This document shows positions 12,481 to 23,135 of a DNA stretch of 64,000 nt, one piece after another. Below the pieces are notes generated by a model. That model ran no database searches, had not been told where the DNA came from, and saw nothing but the letters and a program-made list of their open reading frames with translations. The number at the start of each line of letters is the position of its first letter. Within the stretch, counting starts at the first letter, position 1. The DNA lies in contig CM056389.1 of assembly GCA_029718625.1 (NCBI GenBank), positions 6,694,014-6,758,013 of the forward strand, written 5' to 3'. The translations under genes and the position numbers were made by a program. The stretch comes from Synaphobranchus kaupii (taxonomy: Eukaryota > Chordata > Actinopteri > Anguilliformes > Synaphobranchidae).

Positions 12481-13639
12481 TCTGTTATTTTGATTGGAAG
12501 CTGTTGTATATTTTATAGCACCAATTTAGGTGCTAGTGCCTTTGATTTGTACAGTTTGGCCAACCATGGGAAAATATTCCTGTGTCCTATACAACTTATT
12601 AGTCACAGACAAATACCAAGCACACATCAATGCCACCTGCACATAAAATTCTTTACAGAAAAGCCACATTCAACAGGCTATTGAGTGTGAGAACAGACAG
12701 CATGGCAACAATGTAGAGACCGCATCAATTTTTCAGTTTCACAGTTCATGGGTATGTGTCTTTATGAAATCTAACCTTTGATATTCTTTCATAAACTAGT
12801 GACCACATTTGTTTTTAATTCCAAACAATTAGTTAATACTCTACATTTCTTTGCAGACAATGACAACTGGTCAAAGCACAATACACAGTGTTGTTATACA
12901 CTGAATAATGCAAACTAAACAAGTTTATATTCATACATAAATAATGAAAATAACAATGTCTTCGCTCAGGAAGGGTTCAGCGATAAATATTGGGGGAGTA
13001 ACCCCGATATTTCTTCAAAAATATTGGGTGGTCTCAATGTGGGAGTATTGTGTTTGACAGCAAGCTAGAAGCATGCTTGATTGGCTAAAAAGCCACAATG
13101 GGGCATTTAGTTTAAAGCTGCAATTAATGAAAAAGGCAATACAACATTCACTATATGGATTAAGAGTGGAAAACAAGGGTGCATCAGATATGTTTAATGA
13201 TATTAAATCCAGGCTAATGATCTGTATGACAGATTTACAAGAGGTCCATTGATGACATAACTGAAATTCAACATTTGCTTTATCTTAATGGTTCCTTAAT
13301 TTCCAGCCCTAGATCAGGATCATTGTAGGTCTCATCCCATAAAGACTGCCCACCAATAATGTAATGTAATAATCACATTCTCTCCATTCGATTGAGTCGA
13401 TTTTGGCCTTTTTTGTTAAACATCTCCATTCGTCTCAAAATATCGATTCAGTGGAGAATGAGCATAAAATAGTTTAAAAAATTTGATCCAAGTGTGGGAA
13501 TAAAAAAAGGCCCTTGGAACATTCAGGCAACAGACAGCAATAACAAGCTGAGAGAAATGCCATTAGAAACATTGTTGCAGGAGTAGAGAGAAAAGACTCA
13601 GGAATGCAAGGGAGTTTCGGGAAGTCTCCAGAGAAACCA
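12481..13639. other. Intergenic sequence, no gene seen
   Basis: AT-rich and without tandem structure. The open frame at 12490-12684 has no recognisable features. I see nothing that supports a gene or an RNA. Confidence 0.5.
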
Positions 13640-14480
13640 AACGGATCAACATGTTATTGAATAATCAAAATGTAAACCATAATCAGTTTATAAACCGTAT
13701 GATCAAATATAAATCAAGTTATATGTATACAGATGCACAATAAGTATATACCTAAGTAGTGGAAGTATGATCAATATAAAAGTGTGTAATAAATCATTAG
13801 TAATGAACAACAAAGAAAGACTTATAACAAGAGAGGGCTGTTAGGAGGACAGATGCAACCAAGGACACATACTGAGAATTGGAGGAGGCAGACACCTAAT
13901 CTTCCTTCCAATTAGACGTAGGCCACGCTTAATCTTTTCAAAAAAGGAGGGTGCGAACCGGCCTGGAAAGATGGTAACAGAAATTGATAAGACACTAGCT
14001 CGGAAATCGTAAACAATGGTGGCAAACTCGCTGACCTAGTAATAAAATTAGGGGCAGGTTATGGGAGTGGAAAGCCCCTAAGCCCCACAAAGGGTGTACC
14101 TAGCAGAATGATATAAAGGTAGTTGTCAAAATCACATCAGTATTCTCATCTTCACTTTCTTTTTTCATACTTTTGCTTCAACAACTGACCTGCGACACCT
14201 AGGTAGCTCACATACTGGAATACTCAGACTGGACTCTAACTCTCATGCATTAGCGCTCAAATGACAGAGAAAAGTGCGGCCTACGGGCTGCAGCTATTAG
14301 GCTGCCTCTAATAGGCTCACTGGAAATAAGATGATTTTTGCTTACATGTTTTATCTGCGCAGATCAGCCTGGGTTATTGCATGTATTCTCTTTTGAATTA
14401 TATACAATAAATCCTGTTTGCATCAGACTCTGGAAGACCGTGTTATTTTGAGAAGTTAAGAGAATTGGACTTAAATGAAG
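13640..14480 (+). mobile_element. Possible solo-LTR-like segment
   Basis: The arrangement suggests a retroelement long terminal repeat: a TATA-like GATATAAAGG at about 14110, CT-rich sequence beyond it, and AATAAA at about 14407 followed by a T/G-rich tract, roughly 295 bases from the TATA-like motif. No open frame, primer-binding site, clean TG...CA ends or target duplication could be defined, so the limits are approximate. It could equally be unrelated AT-rich sequence. Confidence 0.27.
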
Positions 14481-16183
14481 GGTGAATACCTGAAACGTTC
14501 ATTATCTGGCCTGGACTGATGAAGTGAAGGTATTATTATCCTTCACAAGGCATTTGAAATAAGCTTATATACTGTACACATACCAATCAAAACAGTGTAA
14601 TTACCCTGAATGGTGTGCCAGAAAAGCATGCATGGTATCAAGAGGTAATTTAAAACACTATGGGACAGATCCAAACAAACTCTGATAAACTATGTAACAT
14701 TTTATGCATAGTTGTATGCTAAGGAAGAAAATTTGCTGATGAGGTCACCAGATAGCAGTCTGACACCGGGTCCTACTTCACAACCTGGACAGGCCGCTGA
14801 TGGCCTCATGACATAGGTTCTCATTCCACTGGGGATCCCCTGGGGATCACCTGCAGCTGGCCTGTTGGATGACCACCTTCAGGCCCTGGTTCGAGAGAGC
14901 TCCAATCAGGGCAACTATCTACAAACAAAATATCCTCCCCGTAGAATAAACCCCACCGTCTCTGCATGTGCACTGGAGCAAAATTTGGTGGGAGGGGCTT
15001 AGGAGAGAGATTGGCGGGAGGAGAGCAAAAGGGAAGTCTTTTAGCCTTCTGTATTTTCAAACTTGCCTACTGCAGCTTTAATCCTATTTCCCCAATATTT
15101 TGCTTGTAGTGACTAAGGTTATTTAATTTATCCAATTTGTTGCCATTTCACATAAAATAATTGTATAGATAGGCTATGCTAATGATCCAGTGTACTCATT
15201 CTGGTTTCATTATGGATCAAGCTATTTTCTCTTTTAGATAAATTTTGTTCATTGTATATGAAAAAAGTCTAATTTGCTCTATTCATTACTTTTTAAAAAA
15301 TGTGGAAGAATAAATCCTATCCATTATTGTTAAGGCCAGGGCTGGTGACTGAACACAAAAGGGACAATAGATAACAAGGGTAGTGGATCAAAAAGTTTTA
15401 GTTTATTTATAACATTTTACAACATACAGTCCTGTAACAGCAAATGTCCTTTAAATGTCCCGCCCAGGTGCAGCCAATCACCGTAATTGCTATCTGGGAG
15501 AAAGATATGTAGATAGAGAACAGTTAGAAAAAAACATGCATAGTGACATTTGTCACCCTCAGGAATGGAGGGACGTAACAAGCATCAACAATGTGATGGT
15601 CATCCTGGATCAACATTAGCACATAAATACCTGGGTGCAATGCTCTGATGATGATCCTGAACACTGGCATTGCAACCTGAATTAGGGGAATATTTTCTAG
15701 TAACTGAAATGTTAATAATTATTCTAAATGCTATTCAGTACTGTAATTATTTAATTGATAAGTACTTTCAAGTTCATCAGCATATTTGTCATGACTGAGG
15801 CATATTTGACAAATTAACATGTTAAGACATTATTAATAGTGCATTAATTTGTGAACCGTAAAGTTTTACTAGTCAACTAACTAGCAACCAGCTAGCTATT
15901 TTAACTCAGTTAGGCACTGCGCTACCTCAGCTACAAATATAAGTCACTAATAGTGTTCATAGCCTATATATGAACGATGGAAATAAGGTGGCTCTGGAGA
16001 GAAGTTGTTCGCCACACACATACATTAGCTAAAGGTTTGTACTTTCAATAAGGGTACAAAATAATGAAAAGTTAATCGAATGCTTTGTTAATGGATTTGT
16101 ACATCATTAATTAATGTTAGCAACGACATAGCTACATTAGTTAATGCCAATTCATGTAGCCAAACATTATTGCAAAGTGTTAC
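14481..16183. other. Intergenic sequence with a possible repeat end near 15080
   Basis: No gene seen. The sequence 14720-15085 ends TTGCCTACTGCAGCTTTAATC, which read in reverse resembles the end of a common type of fish MITE. A matching left end was not found. The minus-strand open frame at 14821-15060 has no recognised domain. The stretch 15085-16080 is AT-rich and unremarkable. Confidence 0.4.
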
Positions 16184-16321
16184 CGACTTTCTTTTTCTTT
16201 TATTACAACAATAAATCACGTAATACGTAATAGCTAACACTAATAGTTTATCACTAACTGGCAACCGAGCGAACTTCAGCTTAATAACTCTCAGACTTTC
16301 ACTCAGTAGGCTAGATACCAT
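16184..16321 (-). CDS. Candidate first coding exon of a membrane-anchored protein
   Basis: Not recognised. From an ATG at 16321 the minus strand encodes 46 residues: a short amphipathic start (MVSSLLSESLRVIKLKF), a hydrophobic segment (KLLVLAITYYVIYCC) and a basic stop-transfer run (NKRKRK). It then reaches a possible but weak splice donor (TCG|GTAACA) in phase 0. The frame stays open to 16088, but the composition becomes intron-like. A signal-anchor exon directly downstream of an NRF1/ETS-type promoter is a common vertebrate layout. No second exon could be identified towards lower coordinates, so this stays tentative. Confidence 0.25.
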
Positions 16322-16329
16322 TGCTTTTG

Positions 16330-16573
16330 AAATTCAGAAGGTTCCATTAATTACGAGCGACTGTTTTATTTCAGTGTGGCTTTACCTGCACGCTGCTTTC
16401 TGTTTTTTTTCCCTTCGTCTTGTAAGCGCATGCGCACTTGCGAACTTCCTGTAATCACGAATGAGGCCGATCACGAGGCCGATCACGAATGAGGCCAGGT
16501 CTGCGAGTCTGCAGATGGACCCTTCTCTCGTTGTTCATCTGGAGTTTACCGGTGATCTCGTACAGAAAAAAAC
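16330..16573. promoter_or_regulatory. Candidate bidirectional promoter (NRF1 and ETS motifs)
   Basis: Relatively GC-rich compared with its flanks. It contains a perfect palindromic NRF1 motif GCGCATGCGC at 16426-16435, followed within about 10 bases by CTTCCTGT, an ETS-type site in reverse. It lies between a candidate minus-strand exon (ATG at 16321) and a plus-strand ATG at 16574 in good context (AACATGG). The plus-strand ATG opens 15 codons and then meets a weak donor (AG|GTGCAT). A 20-base motif (TTCATCTGGAGTTTAC) recurs at about 16536 and 16727. NRF1/ETS bidirectional promoters are common in vertebrates; promoter function here is inferred. Confidence 0.35.
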
Positions 16574-16620
16574 ATGGCAGCCAGCAACTTTAGCTGGCAC
16601 TGGTTATCAGAATCTATAAG

Positions 16621-18068
16621 GTGCATGTTCCCTTTTCACGTTAATAAAAAAAACAATATTAAAATGCTTTATACCATACTGTAGACGAGATTTTGATGAA
16701 GATCTACATGTAAAAATGTCGTTATTCATCTGGAGTTTACTGACCTAGCCACTTCAGAAAACATTTCAGAGCGCCTCTTTGCCAGCATAACTTGGACCAA
16801 TCAGATTTGAACAATCGGCATGATGTCTAAACAGGGGTTGGCCACAATTTGAATAACATTTCATTTCACCATTACAAAATCCCTTCTGGGGTTATTTCGA
16901 ATAAGGTGGCGAGCCATTTGGTGCCATTTTGCTTCTGAAGTGGCTGTAGAATTCTAAGTCCCGCAGGACGCGCAGCACATGTAACGTTTATAGGACACCT
17001 AAATAGAGGAAAGTATCGATACATACCGATCGATTAACAGCTAAAACATTTCACAGTGAGTTTTTCTTGTAATAAAATGTGTATTAACGACTTCAGTGTG
17101 GTTGGATGTTTTACAGTGACCCCATTGATTTCGGTACAGCGTATAAGTACAAGTATAGGCACAAATGCTCGTAAACAGAGTCAAATTAGCATAATAATTT
17201 CTGGCTTCTAAAGTAAAAAAATAACATTGTTGAAGTGTAAGTACACTTCTGAAACAAATGAATAGATTCATCTACTCTCCTTTAGTAGATTTCCTTGTTA
17301 AATTACATGTTGAAATGAGCCCAGACGTCAATTTCGTTTTTTGTTTGTGTGTGGAATGCCCATTGTGATTACATTGCGGGCAGAACGTTCGACCTCCCTA
17401 TTGATTAAAAGAGTAGACTACATTTTGACAACTGTTACTGAAACAGGGAAAAACAGAACTAACTTCTTGTCAAATTGTATCGAACAGACATTGATTTTGC
17501 ACTGACATCAGACGTGAATCCAGCGTAAATTCAGTAGCCTACTTATTGGTCTGATCTTAACTCAATATGAGGAAAATGATAACTGAGTTCTGACTTGGTA
17601 TGAAGGTAAAGATAAATAAAAGTAACGTGGGCGAATACGTAGTGACGGTTCAGCATTACCATCCATGGATTTAATTTGAGCTAATCTATTTATTAATTGA
17701 ATTGACGTATCTTTATTAAACACCGTCCATATTAAATCAGTCAGTCCGTGATTCTGTCGGGAAAGTTTTTGCTTTTCCATCCGGTGTAATATTTAGCCCA
17801 TTAATAAAGTTATTCTTAAGAAAATAATTCTGACACTTTTGGAACAAAAAGAAGTTTCCACACAGCAATAATAGGCATATAAAAGCCTTGACATTTATCG
17901 ATAGAATACCAGTTGTGTTAGACATGATGAGCCATGTGTGGACAGTGAGGTCAGAATTAAAATTTTGCTCTCATATGAAGCAGTTTCGATTTATGATCAT
18001 ATGTAACGTGGGAATAATGTAGCTACAGAACGTGGCATGTTATTGTTACAGATTCTGCGTTGTCCTCC
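16621..18068. other. Intergenic or intronic sequence, no gene seen
   Basis: AT-rich. Short open frames at 17041-17271, 17562-17780 and 17737-17925 (minus) have no recognised motif. I see no repeats or transposon ends apart from the duplicated motif near 16727. Confidence 0.5.
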
Positions 18069-19757
18069 CATTTTAGGGGGCCTGGGTAAAAGCCGGAATG
18101 GAATAGCGGAAGGAAGCTCGGAATGGCCAATAGTGCTCTGTGCCCAAAAAGGACCTCCGTTCAAATGCCTGCAGCACTTGCTTTGGAATGCACATCAATA
18201 TAATTTTAACAGTTTCTGAATGGGCATCATATGTACTTTCATTTGAGCATAGAATTGTCATGAAATATTAATTTGAAATATCTGAAAAATTGATTAATAG
18301 CATTATTATCAGAGCCCCTCATCACCCTTTCGGAATAAGACATCAAGATAAGGAGTTTTTTTTTGTTTAAAATGAGTATATTCAATCCTTGATGACTCAA
18401 TTATAAGTGAATCAAAATAATATTTTGATGGAAAAGGCCTGTTGGAAAGGATAAGGATATATTTCCAATATCAAGCCCCAAAAATCTCATTCTGCATTAA
18501 CACATCAAGGCATGATGTATACCAAATGAAAGCTCTGGATCTGCCCTTTGAATACATGTATATGATGATATGGGGTTGTACAGAAATTATGCATTATTTG
18601 TACTGAAATCCAATTTAATTATTACATCTACCACAAGTCAGTTATCATTCAGAGCCTCTTATAACCCAAACGGAATAAGACATCAAGATGAGGTTTTCAC
18701 CTTCAGAAAGTGTAGAGCTCTCCGTTTAAGATGGGTATCTGCAGTTCTTGATGACTCAATGATAAGTTGATCAAAATCACATTTCAATGACATCAGTCTG
18801 TTAAGATGAAATGGTGTCCATTTCCTCTCCAAGCCCCCAAAAATCATATTCCGCATTCACAAATCATGGCATGGTGTGTACCAAATGAAGGCTCTTGATC
18901 TGCCCTTCGTGTACATGTATATGATCTTATCGGTTTGTACAGAAAATATCTATTATTTAATGACTGAAGACTTATATGTCCACTTGGTGATGTGTGTGTC
19001 CTAATTCCACTCCAAACCCCAAAAGACTGTGTTCCTATTTACTCCCCACAAAGTGTTACACATCAAATTAAACAGCACAAACTTCTCTTTAAAAAGAGTC
19101 CAATCAAACTCTGGGGTCTAACTGGCTCTAATAGTGATTCCAGTTTCAATCTACAGATATTTAGAGAAATTAATGGTCCAGTATGACTCCGTCATGAAAT
19201 AATATATTTTATTTGTGAAAACCGTAACCTCATATGCATGTACTCGAAGGGCAGATCCCGAGCTTTCATTTGGTATACACCATGCCTTGATTTGTGAATG
19301 TGGAATGTGATTTTTAGGGCTTGATTTTCAAATATATTCATATCCTCTCCAACAGGCTTTTTCCATTAAAATGTAATTTTGATCAACTTATAATTGAGTC
19401 ATCAAGGATTGAATATACTAATTTGAAAGAAGAAAATCTACACTTTCAAAATGTGAAAACCTTATCTTGAAGTCTTATTCTGAAAGGGTGATGAGGGGCT
19501 CTGAAACATGTCTGCTAATGCTATGAGTTTTGATCAATTTATCATATATTTCAAATTTATATTTCATGGAAATTCCATGCTCAAATGAAAGTACATATGA
19601 TGCCCATTCAGAAACTGTTAAGATTGTATTGATTCGCATTCCACAGCGAGTGCTGCAGGCATTTGAACAGAGGTATTTTTTGGCACAGATCACTCTTGGC
19701 CATTCCGAGCTTCCTTCCGCGGTTCCATTCCGGCTTTTACCCAGGCCCCATTTTAGG
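18069..19757. mobile_element. Non-autonomous fold-back DNA transposon, MULE-like, with 9-bp TSD
   Basis: Long terminal inverted repeats run from 18078 inward for about 490 bases and from 19748 inward for about 520 bases. The outer bases GGGCCTGGGTAAAAGCCGGA match perfectly, and identity by eye is about 85-90% further in. The element (18078-19748, 1671 bp) is flanked by the direct repeat CATTTTAGG at 18069-18077 and 19749-19757. The true duplication could be 7-9 bp, because the terminal G/C run is ambiguous. A block of about 330 bp in the left arm is also tandemly repeated (about 18305-18640 and 18640-18965). There is no transposase. Long TIRs with a 9-bp duplication fit Mutator-like elements, but no family match is shown. 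Open frames inside are shadows of the arms. Confidence 0.85.
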
Positions 19758-20194
19758 CGATATAAGAACTAAGAGAAATGATCTTACATTACTACATCAA
19801 GTCGGTGGGCGGTTTTTAATTATTGTGGTTGTTTATTAGGCTAATTCAAGTGTCAAGCATTAAATATTCGTTGTGGTCTTTTACTAATTAAAATGTGGCG
19901 TGAAATAGCTTAGGCCTACATGCTCAACAGATGTCTAAACAGTGGGCTAATTTATTTGCATAAATTGCAATCCAACCCGAACTAATTTAAATTAATTTAT
20001 TTATTTATTTAAGTAGGGACAGATACAGAGAACATAGACACATTGCGTTAACAACACACTGATGCCCTGTATCAAAACATCTGCAGCTTGCGCTAATTTT
20101 CAATGATCGTCCCTCGTTGGGCTAAGTGAATAAGCTTACTCAAGAATGTTACACATAACAATACAATACAAGAAACAACACCATTTTAAACAGG

Positions 20195-20655
20195 ATTAAA
20201 GGGATAGTTTGGAATTTTGGACATAATGTCTCATTTATGACTTACCCATGTTGGTGATTGATGGAGACCATTTTCAGCTAATTCCATGCTGTCCTCCTTG
20301 TGGACATACGCACGTTGATAATGCTAGCGCAACTCTATGGTAACCGGTAGCATCCACTACCAAACACTCCACAGTGCACCCAAAGCAAATAAAATACTGC
20401 GCCAGTCTATCGGGGTTAATTTGAGTGTTTATATCATCATTTTTTAAGTCAAACTATCGTTGAATCCTTTACTTTGTGCTGACCTATATTCTCTGTGGAA
20501 GTATGGCGGCGGAGCGAACGTGGCCATTGCAACTTGTTGCTCTTCTTTGTTGTTGTAGTCGACCAGTGCCGGCACTACATTCGTAGGTAACGTAAAGTAT
20601 CGCTCCGCTGCCGTACTTCTCCGTATATTCTACTTCCACAGAGAATATCGTTTTT
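20195..20655. repeat. Fold-back repeat interrupting the L2 3' portion
   Basis: Begins TTAAAGGGATAGTTTGG, a terminus style common among fish MITEs. It contains an inverted repeat: ATATTCTCTGTGGAAGTA with GGCGGAGCGA (20486-20517) pairs with 20599-20649. LINE thumb coding sequence stops at about 20655 and LINE 3' UTR-like sequence resumes at about 20190, so the repeat appears to have inserted into the LINE. A matching right terminus (CCCTTTAA) is not visible, so one end is truncated or the model is incomplete. Confidence 0.55.
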
Positions 20656-21760
20656 TCGCATGCTTGTCAAATTGCAGCTGGGCATCTAGGTTGAGTCCTA
20701 GATATTTGACCTCAGATACCTGTTCAACTAGTTCTCCTTTGATCATGACATCGAGTTCATCTGTGATGGGCCGTTTTCGTATAGAAAAACAGGTGGAGAC
20801 ATTTACATTTTTGACATTTAAAGTCAGACAGGTGTTGTCAAGCCATGTTGCTACTGTTTTTAAATGGTCTGTTAGTTGGGCTGTGAGTCAGTTGTCTTTC
20901 CAGAAACAAAAATAAGTGTCGTCTGCGTACATTTGAATCCCTGCTCCTGGACATGATTCTGGCAGATCATTTATATACAAACTAAAAAGAAGTGGCCCTA
21001 GTACTGATCCCTGTGGCATTCCTGTTTGACTTTTCAGGAATGATGATTTAATATTGTTTATGACCACACATTGTTCTCCATTCCATAGATAAGATTCAAT
21101 CCATGTGGCGGCTTTCTCTGAAAAATAGAATTTGGAGAGTTTAGAAAGCAAAATGTCATGATTTACAGTGTCAAATGCCTTACTGAGATCAAGCAATACT
21201 GCCCCTACCAGCTTGCCTTTATCAAGCAATACTGCCCCTTCCAGCTTGCCTTTATCAAGCAATACTGCCCCTACCAGCTTGCCTTTATCAAGCAATACTG
21301 CCCCTACCAGCTTGCCTTTATCAAGCAATACTGCCCCTACCAGCTTGCCTTTATCAAGCAATACTGCCCCTACCAGCTTGCCTTTATCAAGTGAGACTTT
21401 TATATTTTCCAGTAGGAAGCAGTTTGCACTCTCAGTGGAGAATTTAGGATGAAATCCAAATTTCTGGGATGCAGATAATGGATATCCTCCAGATATTTCA
21501 TTAGTTATTTTGCAACCACCTTATCCAGCACCTTAGATACAATTAGGAGTATACTGATTGGTCTGTAGTTGCTGACCTGATCAGTTTTTCTGATTTAAAA
21601 ATAGGTGTCACAATCGCTTGTTTCCAACACTCAGGGAATTTCCCAGTATTGATGGATATATTTATCAAATGTGTAAGGGGCTTAACAAGTGCATTGCTGT
21701 GTGTCTTTAAAAATGCTGCATGTAGGTTGAACATGTCTTTGAAATATGTGGTGGTAAATT
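20655..21760 (-). pseudogene. Reverse-transcriptase domain of the L2-like LINE
   Basis: Reads from the RT N-terminal block (PLTHLINISINTGKFPECWK, about 21700-21620), through fingers (KQAIVTPIFKS), to the palm (LSKAFDTVNHDILLSKLSKF, GMPQGSVLGPLLFSLYINDL) and YADDT at about 20915-20929, which supplies two of the catalytic aspartates. The thumb follows at about 20750-20655. The longest intact piece is 21361-20888. Breaks: a frameshift and stops near 21540-21600, and a stop after WKDN at 20888. A 33-bp duplication array lies between the fingers and the first palm aspartate and keeps the frame open. Confidence 0.9.
21193..21393. repeat. 33-bp in-frame array inside RT, 6 units
   Basis: Six copies of a 33-bp unit containing CTTGCCTTTATCAAG. 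On the minus strand each adds the 11 residues LDKGKLVGAVL without shifting frame, directly before LDLSKAFDT. One unit has LEGAVL and one a C/A change, so the copies have diverged slightly. The unit is LINE coding sequence, found once in an ordinary RT. Confidence 0.95.
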
Positions 21761-23135
21761 TACTAATTATTTCCTGTACTTCAGCTTGGTCAATTTCCTT
21801 TTTAAAAAAAAGAGTTAGTTACATTAGTGGCCCTAGTAGATGTGTCGTTACCAGATCTACTAAAGTTATTGGCAAGCTCTTCAATAGACCTGATAAAGAA
21901 ATCGTTAAATGCAGTGGCAATTTGACAACTGTCAGTTATCATTTGGTCCCCCACTTTCAATTCTTGTAGTCTGCTTCATTGCTAAAGCTTGCGGTTTTGT
22001 CAAACTATTTGTTTCCAAATTAGTGCGCTATTTCCTTTGGCTTTGGTAAATGCTTTCATGTAACGTGCTGCTTTTGCATGACGCGTTTCCTGAACCACAC
22101 GATTTCAGAGCCCTTTGTACAACGCCATGTGGGTGTTTCAGCGATCTCTTTAGCACGATTTCAGAGCCCTTTGTACAACGCCATGTGGGTGTTTGAGCGG
22201 CTCTTTAGCACGATTTCAGAGCCCTTTGTACAACACCATGTGGGTGTTTCAGCGGCTCTTTAGCACGATTTTAGAGCCCTTTGTACAACGCCATGTGGGT
22301 GTTTCAGCGGCTCTTTAGCACGATTTCAGAGCCCTTTGTACAATGCCATGTGGGTGTTTCAGCGATCTCTTTAGCACGATTTCAGAGCCCTTTGTACAAT
22401 GCCATGTGGGTGTTTGAGCGGCTCTTTAGCACGATTTCAGAGCCCTTTGTACAACGCCATGTGGGTGTTTGAGCGGCTCTTTAGCACGATTTCAGAGCCC
22501 TTTGTACAACGCCATGTGGGTGTTTCAGCGGCTCTTTAGCACGATTTCAGAGCCCTTTGTACAACGCCATGTGGGTGTTTCAGCGGCTCTTTAGCACGAT
22601 TTCAGAGCCCTTTGTACAACGCCATATGGGTGTTTCAGCGGCTCTTTAGCACGATTTCAGAGCCCTTTGTACAACGCCATGTGGGTGTTTCAGCGGCTCT
22701 TTAGCACGATTTCAGAGCCCTTTGTACAACGCCATGTGGGTGTTTGAGCGATCTCTTTAGCACGATTTCAGAGCCCTTTGTACAACGCCATGTGGGTGTT
22801 TCAGCGATCTCTTTAGCACGATTTCAGAGCCCTTTGTACAACGCCATGTGGGTGTTTCAGCGGCTCTTTAGCACGATTTCAGAGCCCTTTGTACAACGCC
22901 ATGTGGGTGTTTGAGCGGCTCTTTAGCACGATTTCAGAGCCCTTTGTACAACGCCATGTGGGTGTTTCAGCGGCTCTTTAGCACGATTTCAGAGCCCTTT
23001 GTACAATGCCATGTGGGTGTTTCAGCGGCTCTTTAGGAACTTAATTAGTCCCGCTGTTTCATCAGCTGTCGTACCGGTGCGTTTACCCATGGAAGTTGTC
23101 TTTTTCTATTTGAATGGTTACGTCTTTTTAAGAAA
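21761..23135 (-). pseudogene. Linker region of the L2-like LINE between EN and RT
   Basis: Fragments readable on the minus strand include AARYMKAFTKAKGNSALIWK (about 22070-22010), IATAFNDFFIRSIEELANNF (about 21925-21865) and KKEIDQAEVQEIISKFTTTY (about 21800-21740). This is the usual wording of the segment that joins endonuclease and RT in fish L2-like LINEs. The upstream part reads about 23135-23036 and is separated from the rest by the 55-bp array. Several stops and shifts are present. Confidence 0.7.
22098..23036. repeat. 55/56-bp array inside the LINE linker, 17 units
   Basis: Seventeen tandem copies of a 55-bp unit (56 bp where GCGGCTCTT reads GCGATCTCTT). Each contains CAGAGCCCTTTGTACAA and GCCATGTGGGTGTTT. 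It starts and ends within LINE linker coding sequence. The unit length is not a multiple of three, so unlike the two neighbouring arrays this expansion breaks the reading frame. The open frames at 22078-22263 and 22281-22472 are by-products of the repeat. Confidence 0.95.

Noticed and set aside
14880..14912. tRNA-like CCTGGTTCGAGAGAGC
   Set aside because: It resembles a B box only loosely; no A box or cloverleaf could be drawn around it.
13110..15085. TTTAAAGCTGCA at 13110 and TGCAGCTTTAA at 15070 as the ends of one 2-kb transposon
   Set aside because: The match extends only about 12 bases and then diverges; no target duplication was found.
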